DNA from: Sphingobacterium gobiense
GTDB lineage: Bacteria > Bacteroidota > Bacteroidia > Sphingobacteriales > Sphingobacteriaceae
NCBI RefSeq assembly: GCF_002980575.1
Contig: NZ_PVBS01000005.1
Span: 1-64,000, forward strand
Length of the DNA: 64,000 nt
Reading direction: 5' to 3'
Position 1 is the stretch's first letter. Every line of letters starts with the position of its first letter. The position numbers and the translations under genes were made by a program. Under the pieces are notes generated by a model that did not search any database, had not been told where the DNA came from, and saw only the letters and a program-made list of their open reading frames with translations. This document shows positions 45,220 to 52,870 of the stretch, in pieces.

Positions 45220-45470
45220 ATAAAAAGTCCTCTATATACCAATAATGCCATGCCGTCCAATACGAACACCGCAATTACTATCAAAAAACCATGCCCAAAT
45301 TTCTTACTATTGATAGAATGCCGAATCCCGACTACAAGGAGATAGAAAAAATAAACTATCATGAACAGCAGGAAAATAGCTAAGAGGGCAATCCACATCA
45401 TGTCCGATTGATCTAATGACATAGCGAGATTAATTTCTGCTGCCTTTTCCATTGGAATCAGCTTTACCAT
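45216..45470 (-). CDS. C-terminal part of an interrupted five-helix membrane protein
   Basis: The 84-residue frame starts with ATG directly after, and in the same frame as, the TGA that ends the next feature. It contributes two membrane helices (about 24-48 and 59-80). Joined with the upstream part it would make a 193-residue five-helix YIP1-like protein plus one residue at the TGA. It may be translated separately by reinitiation at the adjacent ATG. It overlaps the hydrolase gene by 4 bp. Confidence 0.65.
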   Translation of the reverse strand: MVKLIPMEKAAEINLAMSLDQSDMMWIALLAIFLLFMIVYFFYLLVVGIRHSINSKKFGHGFLIVIAVFVLDGMALLVYRGLFI

Positions 45471-45800
45471 TCAAACAACTAACAAACCGGCAAATAACAT
45501 GGGTATTCGAGCGATCAGTACATTGTTTAATATATCAACAAAACGAGTTTTTTTATACAGGACCTTCGTGAGCATGAACATTCCTAATGTCAAAATTCCC
45601 ATATTCGACAGATTTCCTAATATAATAGCAGTTAGACTTGTTGCGCCCATGTATATTTGAATAATACCATCAAACACAATTTTTCCAAAATAAGAAATTG
45701 TTATCCCGACTAAAAAACCAACCATATCTATCCATAATAGATTTTTCTCCGAGTAATCTTTAAGTGGGTTTAAGAACAGCCGTTCCATATTATACTTCAT
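45471..45800 (-). CDS. N-terminal part of an interrupted five-helix membrane protein
   Basis: The 109-residue frame begins MKYNMERLFLNPLKDYSEKN, a soluble segment typical of the start of YIP1-like integral membrane proteins, followed by three helices (about 24-44, 50-77 and 95-109). It stops at TGA (45473-45471) in the middle of what reads as a continuing hydrophobic protein, and the same frame continues for 84 codons. So the gene carries a nonsense mutation, a sequencing error or a readthrough site. Confidence 0.65.
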   Translation of the reverse strand: MKYNMERLFLNPLKDYSEKNLLWIDMVGFLVGITISYFGKIVFDGIIQIYMGATSLTAIILGNLSNMGILTLGMFMLTKVLYKKTRFVDILNNVLIARIPMLFAGLLVV

Positions 45801-45803
45801 ATT

Positions 45804-45905
45804 TTATTCTTGATTAACTTGACGGTATAATTTTAATACTTCGTTTACCTCTTCCGGCTTTTGTGTCCCGATAAGCATTTTAGCGCTGTTTTGATTATTC
45901 TTCAT
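45804..45905 (-). CDS. Candidate 33-residue ORF in the DUF2089 operon
   Basis: An ATG overlapping the last codons of the DUF2089-like gene opens a 33-residue frame (MKNNQNSAKMLIGTQKPEEV...) that ends 3 bp before the next start codon. The tight packing supports translation. Genes of this operon type often include a small SHOCT-like protein; this one is too short and diverged to call. Confidence 0.4.
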   Translation of the reverse strand: MKNNQNSAKMLIGTQKPEEVNEVLKLYRQVNQE

Positions 45906-46170
45906 TTTTAAGCATTTTTATCCTGTTTATCAAATCATCAAGCTTGTTCCGCACCGTCGGGTAACTCTTCCCCATTTGATTAGCCATTTCCTTCAGACTT
46001 CCCGAATTTATTAGGAACTGTAAGACAAACTCCTGTTCTTCAACACTTAACTGCATGAGCACTGGCAAATGATATTTACCAGAAACTTCCGTTTCACAAT
46101 CCATACAAACCAGTTTTGATACTACTAGTTGATTCTCGCAACTTGGGCAAATTGTCGGTAATTTCATCAT
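45895..46170 (-). CDS. DUF2089-like zinc-ribbon HTH regulator
   Basis: The 91-residue protein has a zinc ribbon (CPSC near the start and CMDC about 15 residues later) and a C-terminal helix-turn-helix-like segment (SLKEMANQMGKSYPTVRNKLDDLI), the arrangement of DUF2089 putative regulators. I start at the first of two ATGs after GAAGGTGG; the open upstream part lies in the promoter. It heads an operon with a small ORF, an interrupted membrane protein and a secreted hydrolase. Confidence 0.75.
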   Translation of the reverse strand: MMKLPTICPSCENQLVVSKLVCMDCETEVSGKYHLPVLMQLSVEEQEFVLQFLINSGSLKEMANQMGKSYPTVRNKLDDLINRIKMLKNEE

Positions 46171-46185
46171 ACCACCTTCTTTTTT

Positions 46186-46193
46186 CAAATATA
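46186..46193 (-). promoter_or_regulatory. -7 box of the DUF2089 operon
   Basis: TATATTTG on the minus strand, about 16 bp before the start codon. Confidence 0.5.
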
Positions 46194-46373
46194 AAAATAA
46201 ATTATATTAAAATAAACATAAATATATTTAAACATATACTTATTATTATTTATAAACAAGGAATATTAATTAACTTTGTCCTCCTTTTAAGGCAATAGGA
46301 CTTTAGGTCAGCGTCGCCGCGCTCTATTCCCGATTTCCCGTTAATAATCGTAAATTCGCAAAATTTTAGTCAA

Positions 46374-47111
46374 ATGAGAAAGACACTTGGTTATATACTT
46401 ACACCCCTATTTTATATCTGCTTTGCTTTGTCGTTGCTAATTTTCCATCCTATTCAATGGCTTTGCCTAAAACTTGGCGGATATGCTGCACACAAAAAAA
46501 GCGTAGACCTCTTGAACGGCCTTCTGGTAGCTTGTAATTACACCTTATTTAACCGGACTCGGTTTATAGACAACAAAAGTATTCCGACGGGTAGACAGAT
46601 TATTTTTGTCGCGAATCACCAGAGCATGTTTGATATCCCACCGATGATTTATTTCTTACGGCGGTTCCATGGAAAATTCATTTCTAAAATGGAATTAGCC
46701 AAAGCGGGAATTCCGAGCATCTCTTATAATTTGCTGCATGGTGGGGCAGCAAACATAGACCGTAAAGACCCTAAACAATCCATTGCCGAAATCTTAAAGT
46801 TAGCCAACAATATGAAAACCAAAAAGTGGTCGGCTTTTATTTTTCCGGAGGGAACACGTACAAAAACAGGTAAAATGAAAGCTTTTTCGGTAGGCGGAAT
46901 CGCTACGTTACTGAAAAAAAATCCAGAAGCGCTTGTTGTTCCCGTTGCTATTAAAGGCTCCTATTTAATGGTAAAATATGGGATGTTTCCGTTACGCCCA
47001 TTCACCTCCATGCGTTGGGAAGTATTAAGTCCGTTGGATACGACCGGGCTCAATGCGGAAGAGATTGTAAAGAAAGCCGAAGAGATTATCAAAGAAAGAG
47101 TAGAAGCTTAA
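46374..47111 (+). CDS. plsC: 1-acyl-sn-glycerol-3-phosphate acyltransferase
   Basis: The 245-residue membrane-associated enzyme acylates lysophosphatidic acid to phosphatidic acid. The catalytic NHQSMFD motif and the glycerol-phosphate-binding FPEGTRTKTG are present after an N-terminal helix (about 7-27). It is convergent with the GT2 gene with only 5 bp between the stop codons. Confidence 0.9.
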   Translation: MRKTLGYILTPLFYICFALSLLIFHPIQWLCLKLGGYAAHKKSVDLLNGLLVACNYTLFNRTRFIDNKSIPTGRQIIFVANHQSMFDIPPMIYFLRRFHGKFISKMELAKAGIPSISYNLLHGGAANIDRKDPKQSIAEILKLANNMKTKKWSAFIFPEGTRTKTGKMKAFSVGGIATLLKKNPEALVVPVAIKGSYLMVKYGMFPLRPFTSMRWEVLSPLDTTGLNAEEIVKKAEEIIKERVEA

Positions 47112-47116
47112 TTAAG

Positions 47117-48256
47117 TTAATTGACTTTTCTGCCCTTCCAATCGTATTTTCCAACATTGCCTGCTACCCCTATATATACAAGGTAAACAGCATGAATAAA
47201 TGACAACGGGAACAAATTGGCCAACAAAGCATGTCTGTTTACCAGACCACAAAGCGGATAAATAAAGGCCAATTCCGCAAGCACCTTCATTCCAAACGCC
47301 ACGAGAAACAACACATTAAAATTCGGCAAATCAATAATAAATTGTACGAAGCTTGCAATTAACGACAAATTAAACAACCATATACTGACACCTAACCAGA
47401 CAACCCGCTTGTCCCTATATTTCGTGCTTTTTGATGCCCAACGCCGCCGTTGGCTAATAAAGGACGAAAGGGTTGCTTTCGCATCGGTATATACAATAGC
47501 GTCTTTTCTTTTACAGAACCCTATCTTTTCCGCGTATTTTTCCGCTACTTTATGTAAAAACAGCTCGTCGTCACCGGAAGCAAGGTTATCGATACCGTTA
47601 AAACCACCCATTTCGTAGAATAGATCCCGTCGGTAAGCAAGATTTGCCCCATTGCAGGTCGTTGGGTTCTTATTCCCAATACCGGCGGCTCCCAAACCGA
47701 TAAGATACAGAAACTCTAACGTTTGAAGACGTTCAAAATAGCTTTTCTCTTCGGAGTAAGCCACAGGCGATGAAACCATATAAGCCCCCGATTCCTCAAA
47801 ATAGCCTACGACCGTACGTAGCCACCCTGTATCCATTCGGCAATCTGCATCTGTAGTAACAATTATTTCACCGGAAGCTTGTGCTATGGCTCGGCTAATA
47901 GCCAGTTTTTTGTAAGAATTTAATTTATCTCCTTCATTCAATTGCAGCAAGGTAACACCTCTTGAAGCATAGGACGCAACGATTGCAGCCGTATTGTCAG
48001 TAGAATGATCATCCACAACAATAATTTGCAAAAGTTCTTTTGGATAGTCTTGATGGACAATACAATTTAGCGTACGCGCTATATTGTCTTCTTCATTACG
48101 GGCGGCAATTAATACCGAAACAGATGTATGAACTGATGTCTGCTTCGGTTTAAAATAAGGAACCTGCATCCATCCACGCAACATATAAAATACTAACACG
48201 ACATACACCACCGTCATAATAACGAGAAATATATCAAGACTTGTTGTCACCCACAT
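47117..48256 (-). CDS. Membrane glycosyltransferase, family 2
   Basis: The 379-residue processive-type GT2 enzyme has one N-terminal helix (about 7-29), a GT-A domain with VLIAARNEEDNIARTL, VVDDHST, the metal-binding TDADC, the GDDELF acceptor segment and QRRRW, and three C-terminal helices. The QRRRW motif is typical of membrane-embedded synthases of glycolipids or polysaccharides. It overlaps the upstream flippase-like gene by 23 bp, so the two proteins probably act on one lipid-linked product. Confidence 0.88.
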   Translation of the reverse strand: MWVTTSLDIFLVIMTVVYVVLVFYMLRGWMQVPYFKPKQTSVHTSVSVLIAARNEEDNIARTLNCIVHQDYPKELLQIIVVDDHSTDNTAAIVASYASRGVTLLQLNEGDKLNSYKKLAISRAIAQASGEIIVTTDADCRMDTGWLRTVVGYFEESGAYMVSSPVAYSEEKSYFERLQTLEFLYLIGLGAAGIGNKNPTTCNGANLAYRRDLFYEMGGFNGIDNLASGDDELFLHKVAEKYAEKIGFCKRKDAIVYTDAKATLSSFISQRRRWASKSTKYRDKRVVWLGVSIWLFNLSLIASFVQFIIDLPNFNVLFLVAFGMKVLAELAFIYPLCGLVNRHALLANLFPLSFIHAVYLVYIGVAGNVGKYDWKGRKVN

Positions 48257-49208
48257 AATTTACATTTAAAACAAATACAGACCCCATAATAGCGGGCAGG
48301 ATAAGGTTGACAAACCAGATACAAGAAACAATCGCCATAACAGCTATTTCCTGCGTCGTAATATAACTATACAAATTACTTGCAACAAAACTACGCACAC
48401 TAAAATCGAAAATATCGAGCGACGGAACGGCAGATTGAACAAAAAACAAGATGAAAATCATCAACACCATCGACACAAATGGCAACTCAGGTAAAAAGAC
48501 TAACATCAACACGACATATTGCGAAGTAAATATAGCAAAGCGCGCTAACGAAAGCAGCAAGACACGCAAAAGTTCCCGCGTAGTGAAATCTTCCAGTATG
48601 GAGAAAAATGGCTTTATCTTCCGTAAAAATATAAATTTACCAACCAGATAATCTACCCAATGCACGTTGAAATAGAGCACAACAAATGCCACTGCATAAA
48701 TTATAGCTAACAACCAAACGCCAAATTTGACACTATCCGGTGTCGGTAAATAAGTGGCTACAAACCAAGCGATACTCAAAGAGCCAAATACACTAGTGAG
48801 AACCAACTGTGCAAAGAGGCCCACACCCATTGCTATTGCACCTCTTGCTCTGTTACGTGGTTTTAGAAGAAGTATACGACCTCCATACTCACCAATCCTA
48901 TTCGGTGTAAATATAGCCCACGTAAGACCACAAAAGACGGATTTTATAGCTTTCCACCAGCTAATTACCTCAACCCGTCGACTGAGATATTTCCATTTAA
49001 CAACTTCTATGGCCCAATTCAGCAACATCATCAGCACGACTACAACCAGCGTTGCGCGTACCGTCCATGGACCGATATTTTGTAGTAGTGCGTTGAATTC
49101 GCGGAGGTTCTGTTGATTATTAACCTTCGAAACAATGAACCAGGTCGCCAATCCAACGATGGTCAATTTAATTCCTAGATTTAGATATTTCTTTTGCTGT
49201 TTCGTCAA
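48234..49208 (-). CDS. Flippase-like (LPG synthase TM / UPF0104) membrane protein
   Basis: The 324-residue polytopic protein resembles the UPF0104 family; the motif TPNRIGEYGGRILLLKPRNRARG is the counterpart of LPGGIGGDG in the paralogue at 42218. About seven to eight helices are visible. No ATG fits the N-terminus, and the TTG at 49208, 19 bp after a good -7 box, is the likely start. It is coupled to the GT2 gene by a 23-bp overlap. Confidence 0.78.
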   Translation of the reverse strand: MTKQQKKYLNLGIKLTIVGLATWFIVSKVNNQQNLREFNALLQNIGPWTVRATLVVVVLMMLLNWAIEVVKWKYLSRRVEVISWWKAIKSVFCGLTWAIFTPNRIGEYGGRILLLKPRNRARGAIAMGVGLFAQLVLTSVFGSLSIAWFVATYLPTPDSVKFGVWLLAIIYAVAFVVLYFNVHWVDYLVGKFIFLRKIKPFFSILEDFTTRELLRVLLLSLARFAIFTSQYVVLMLVFLPELPFVSMVLMIFILFFVQSAVPSLDIFDFSVRSFVASNLYSYITTQEIAVMAIVSCIWFVNLILPAIMGSVFVLNVNYVGDNKS

Positions 49209-49227
49209 TGTTCTAATGTGATGACCG

Positions 49228-49235
49228 CAAAGTTA
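49228..49235 (-). promoter_or_regulatory. -7 box for the flippase-GT2 operon
   Basis: TAACTTTG on the minus strand, about 19 bp before the TTG start. Confidence 0.5.
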
Positions 49236-49246
49236 ATGTAAAATCG

Positions 49247-49254
49247 TAATATTG
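49247..49254 (+). promoter_or_regulatory. Near-consensus -7 box for ruvC
   Basis: TAATATTG (one mismatch) ends five nt before the ruvC ATG, suggesting a nearly leaderless mRNA; divergent from the box at 49228-49235. Confidence 0.35.
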
Positions 49255-49258
49255 CAAC

Positions 49259-49822
49259 ATGCAAAGGGAGAAGGCTAAAGAACGTATCATTTTGGGAATT
49301 GACCCGGGAACTGTCGTTATGGGCTATGGACTAGTTAAACAAACCGGGCAAAAGATAACACTTTTGAGCCTAGGTGTTGTCAAAATGGGGCATTTAGACG
49401 ACCAAGGACTAAAACTCCAGCGCATCTTTAAGAAAACCATGTCTCTGATAAAAGAATACCAGCCCGATTGTGTGGCACTGGAAGCACCCTTTTATGGAAA
49501 AAACATCCAAGTCATGCTAAAACTTGGAAGAGCGCAGGGTGTGGCTATGGCGGCTGCACTGAGCGTAGACATCCCCATCTTTGAATATTCACCACGTAAA
49601 ATAAAACAATCTGTCACCGGAAATGGCAGCGCCAGCAAAGAACAGGTGGCCGCTATGCTAAAAACGGTTCTGCAATTCAAAGAAACACCCGAATTCCTAG
49701 ATGCGACAGATGGGTTAGCTGTAGCCGTATGCCACGCGTTCCAACAAAATAGCGGAGTGGAAAAAAAAGCCTACTCGGGATGGGAGGCTTTCGCCAAAGA
49801 AAATCAACGCAGACTACGCTAA
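49259..49822 (+). CDS. ruvC: Holliday junction resolvase RuvC
   Basis: The 187-residue nuclease cuts Holliday junctions symmetrically. The acidic catalytic residues lie in ILGIDPGTVVMGYG (D15), VALEAPFYG and DATDGLAVAVCHA. The length is normal. It is convergent with the following gene, whose stop is 2 bp away. Confidence 0.95.
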   Translation: MQREKAKERIILGIDPGTVVMGYGLVKQTGQKITLLSLGVVKMGHLDDQGLKLQRIFKKTMSLIKEYQPDCVALEAPFYGKNIQVMLKLGRAQGVAMAAALSVDIPIFEYSPRKIKQSVTGNGSASKEQVAAMLKTVLQFKETPEFLDATDGLAVAVCHAFQQNSGVEKKAYSGWEAFAKENQRRLR

Positions 49823-49823
49823 T

Positions 49824-50864
49824 CTAGAGTTTCACCTGCCGAATAACATTCTTCACATTGAGCTCTACAATATCCGTCATGGATTTACAATCCAAATAAG
49901 CTTCATTATTATAAAAAGCTTTATATCCTTCTCGTAACTTTGCTATATTTTCTGGCGCAGACAACTCCTGTAATTTCGAAGCATCCCGCAAGTCTTTAAT
50001 GCGATGACGTTCGCTACGTACACGGTGCACGATGGAGGAACGTTCTTCTTGTTGATACTGTAACACGGTCTTTTCGTTTAAATGCTCCATAGCCAATTTA
50101 ACATAAGGAAGATTTTCCTTGAAATACTGGGGCATGTACACTCTTGGATTTCCTTCATAAAATTGCTGATCGAAATCAATGCCCCGTATACGAAACTGAA
50201 AATCGTCGAAATCCGGTGTAATCTGCATCACAAAGTTGTACGCTCGCATGTCTCCAAGCAAGGAGATAATACAACGCTCATTAAACTTAACAAATTCTTT
50301 TGCAATACGGGTTTGATTATATTCTGTATTATGTATACCAGATTTACTAAACACATCGCCCGGTATCCCAACGATATGTTCTTCGACTAACGTATCACGG
50401 TCTACAAGGTAGTTTACTTGGTTAGGTGAAAGGATCTCTTCTAACTCCAGCCCATATATCCGGGAGGCATCTGCCTGCTTGATATAAAAATAGTCGTATA
50501 CATCATTTAAGCGGTTTATAATACGTACCCGAAAGGGCTTTGTATTTCCAAATGCACAATATTCTATCCTGTCTATGATTTTATGTTCTACAATACGTGT
50601 ATTGCCGGAAGCTTTGAGCTGTGCATATACTACCTTTAATGCGTCATATAACTGATCTTGTACATGAGGAGGGTACAGCGGTGTTTCCCATAGGGTATCG
50701 TTCCCATATTTATCCATTACCGGCGCAGTTTCCCCAAAATTCAGTAGTTCGCTATATGCCAATGGTAACCTCGTATCCCGCTGATACATGCGAAGGTACT
50801 TGTTCAAGCCTATACCTACCGGATAAATAGGTTTTTTGCGTGATATTTTAACGTCATCTTCCAT
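49824..50864 (-). CDS. Unknown protein with kinase-like motifs
   Basis: I do not recognise this 346-residue soluble protein as a named family. Several segments in order look like a diverged kinase fold: K129 with a nearby acidic helix (DYFYIKQAD, GLELEEI), an EEHIVGIPGDVF hinge-like stretch, a catalytic-loop-like LLGDMRAYNFVM (D205, N210) and a metal-site-like IRGIDFDQQF (D230/D232). This D-x4-N followed about 20 residues later by IDFD is typical of aminoglycoside-phosphotransferase or HipA-type folds. Function remains open. No promoter-linked partner is seen. Confidence 0.6.
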   Translation of the reverse strand: MEDDVKISRKKPIYPVGIGLNKYLRMYQRDTRLPLAYSELLNFGETAPVMDKYGNDTLWETPLYPPHVQDQLYDALKVVYAQLKASGNTRIVEHKIIDRIEYCAFGNTKPFRVRIINRLNDVYDYFYIKQADASRIYGLELEEILSPNQVNYLVDRDTLVEEHIVGIPGDVFSKSGIHNTEYNQTRIAKEFVKFNERCIISLLGDMRAYNFVMQITPDFDDFQFRIRGIDFDQQFYEGNPRVYMPQYFKENLPYVKLAMEHLNEKTVLQYQQEERSSIVHRVRSERHRIKDLRDASKLQELSAPENIAKLREGYKAFYNNEAYLDCKSMTDIVELNVKNVIRQVKL

Positions 50865-51015
50865 TATGGAGTATTTTTTGAAAAATACGAAATTTTGACT
50901 AAAAGAAAAGAAGAAACAATTATAGTCTAACGCAATTCAAGAACAGAAATAACACATTTACAATAAACAGCCGTTATTTTACGAAGAAATAAAATTATAA
51001 TACAAAAATACTTAG

Positions 51016-51023
51016 TATTTTTG
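51016..51023 (+). promoter_or_regulatory. -7 box upstream of the Lrp-type gene
   Basis: TATTTTTG, about 270 bp before the start codon, implying a long leader that includes the hairpin at 51079-51107. Confidence 0.35.
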
Positions 51024-51078
51024 CAAAAATAAAAAAAATCAAATAGCTACGGTTTAAGAAACGGTGCGTATACAAATG

Positions 51079-51107
51079 AAGAAACTCCCCGGGGAGAGGA
51101 GTTTCTT
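51079..51107 (+). other. GC-rich hairpin in the leader of the Lrp-type gene
   Basis: AAGAAACTCC / GGAGTTTCTT with a CCGGGGAGA loop; CTCCCCGGGGAG can form an alternative inner palindrome. No T-run follows. Confidence 0.5.
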
Positions 51108-51291
51108 ACGCTAACCAATTATAAACCTATGTTATTTTGAGGGAAGTAACATGCTATTTTAAAACAAAAGTTGTTTTTATCTCCTTTTGTTGTTACAAAT
51201 ATATAAATACATCAAAATATCTGAAAATTTTATTTTATTTTTATATATATTTCAAAATAAAGGCAATTTTTTAACAAAAAACACCATTTTT

Positions 51292-51762
51292 ATGGATAAA
51301 AAGTATTCAAATTACGATTTAGACAACCTAGATATTCAAATATTGTCTATTTTAATGGAAAACGCTTCAATTCCGTACACGGAAATAGCAAAAAAACTAA
51401 TAGTTTCAGGAGGAACCATCCATGTAAGGATGAAAAAAATGGAAGAATTAGGAATAATCAAAGGTTCTCAGCTTATTATAAACCCTCAGAAGGTAGGTTT
51501 TGACATTACGGCTTTCTTAGGTATTTATTTAGAGAAGGGATCCCAATACACAGATGCTGTAAAACAACTACAAGACATAAAAGAGGTGGTCGAGCTGCAT
51601 TATTGTACCGGGCAGTATAGCATGTTCGCCAAGATTGTATGTAGAGATACCGCTCATTTACGTAAAGTACTGAACGAGGATATCCAATCGCTCACTGGAA
51701 TTCAACGTACAGAGACCATAATCTCATTAGAAGAGAGTATAAAACGGCAAATCACCTTATAA
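51292..51762 (+). CDS. Lrp/AsnC-family transcriptional regulator
   Basis: The 156-residue protein has an N-terminal winged HTH (DLDNLDIQILSILMENASIPYTEIAKKL, then recognition helix SGGTIHVRMKKMEELGII) and a C-terminal RAM ligand-binding domain. Such regulators respond to amino acids. It is convergent with the second arginine operon and shares its terminator, so a role in amino-acid control is plausible but not shown. Start at MDKKYSNYD; upstream in-frame codons are AT-rich leader. Confidence 0.9.
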   Translation: MDKKYSNYDLDNLDIQILSILMENASIPYTEIAKKLIVSGGTIHVRMKKMEELGIIKGSQLIINPQKVGFDITAFLGIYLEKGSQYTDAVKQLQDIKEVVELHYCTGQYSMFAKIVCRDTAHLRKVLNEDIQSLTGIQRTETIISLEESIKRQITL

Positions 51763-51804
51763 AAAACAGAAACGGGGCGAAATTTCGCCCCGTTTCTGTT
51801 TTTT
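51761..51804. terminator. Perfect palindromic bidirectional terminator
   Basis: A 44-bp perfect palindrome (core GAAACGGGGCGAAA and its complement, with A-run and T-run ends). It overlaps the stop codons of both convergent genes: TAA at 51760-51762 and, on the minus strand, 51805-51803. Confidence 0.92.
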
Positions 51805-52870
51805 ATAATATATTTTTTAATAAATCAACGTAAAAGGCAACGCCTTGCTCAATTTCTACTAAAAATATATACTCGTCTGCAGCATGCGACCGTGCCGAAT
51901 CTCCCGGGCCGACTTTGACAGATGGAATGGGCAACAAAGCTTGATCACTCATCGTCGGGCTACCAAATGTCTTTGCTCCCAGACGCATGCCTGATTGGAC
52001 AATAGGATGCTCCAATTCAATCGTAGAAGGATTAAGCCTGGTGGAGCGGGGATTCACACTTACCGAAGCGTACTGTTTAATGATGTCTAGCACCTGTTGA
52101 TTGCTATAAACATCGGTTGTACGTACATCGACGACGAACGTACAAGATGCCGGAACGACATTGTGCTGTGTACCACCATTCACTACGGTAACAGTCATCT
52201 TTACCGGTCCTAAATATGATGAAACCTTCGGAAACTGAAATGTACGAAACCAATCTATGGCCTCCATGGCTTTATATATTGCGTTCTCGCCCTCCTCTCG
52301 TGCGGCATGTCCAGCAATACCAACGGCTTCACAATCCAAGACCATTAGTCCTTTCTCTGCGACAGCCATCTGTAGTTGGGTGGGTTCTCCAACAATCGCA
52401 AAATCCATCGGCTTGATATGCGTTATCGCTTCTTCAATACCATTTCTTCCCGAAATCTCTTCCTCTGCAGATGCCAACAAGCAGAGATTATACTGTAAAT
52501 CTTCCCGCTCATAATAATATAGGAATGCTGCAATCAACGATACCAAACATCCTCCGGCGTCGTTGCTTCCCAAACCAAACAGCTTACCTTCCGTCACTAC
52601 GGGATCAAACGGATCTTTTGTATAACCGCTATTGGGTCTTACTGTATCATGATGAGAATTCAAGAGAATATACGGTTTCGTTTCATCCGTATATTTATTA
52701 TAAGCCCATACGTTATTGTCTGTACGTTCATAAGCTACCCCTCTTGCATGAAAAAAACGACACAACAAATCTGCTGTGTCGTCTTCTTCTTTGCTAAAAG
52801 ATGGCAACGCGATCAATTGCTTCAATAGCGAAGTTGCTTCTTCTATCAAATAGGAGATATCGCTACTCAT
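51803..52870 (-). CDS. argE: M20-family N-acyl-citrulline/ornithine deacylase
   Basis: The 355-residue metallopeptidase-fold enzyme has the metal-ligand motifs NSHHDTVRPN, GSNDAGG, ASAEEEISG and a C-terminal RSHAADEYI. Because the operon encodes an acyl-ornithine carbamoyltransferase, the physiological substrate is probably N-acetyl- or N-succinylcitrulline, giving citrulline for ArgG. The start at MSSDISYL overlaps the end of proC by 8 bp. It is the last gene of the operon. Confidence 0.9.
   Translation of the reverse strand: MSSDISYLIEEATSLLKQLIALPSFSKEEDDTADLLCRFFHARGVAYERTDNNVWAYNKYTDETKPYILLNSHHDTVRPNSGYTKDPFDPVVTEGKLFGLGSNDAGGCLVSLIAAFLYYYEREDLQYNLCLLASAEEEISGRNGIEEAITHIKPMDFAIVGEPTQLQMAVAEKGLMVLDCEAVGIAGHAAREEGENAIYKAMEAIDWFRTFQFPKVSSYLGPVKMTVTVVNGGTQHNVVPASCTFVVDVRTTDVYSNQQVLDIIKQYASVSVNPRSTRLNPSTIELEHPIVQSGMRLGAKTFGSPTMSDQALLPIPSVKVGPGDSARSHAADEYIFLVEIEQGVAFYVDLLKNIL

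Larger units (their letters stand above)
50865..51291. other. Intergenic region upstream of the Lrp-type gene
   Basis: AT-rich spacer of 427 bp. It contains a -7 box (51016-51023) and a GC-rich hairpin (51079-51107) but no convincing ORF. The region between the hairpin and the gene (51108-51291) is very AT-rich with no feature I can name. Confidence 0.6.

Noticed and set aside
45471-45473. TGA read as selenocysteine
   Set aside because: No selenocysteine insertion element or sel genes seen, and the protein is not a redox enzyme; nonsense mutation or error is likelier.
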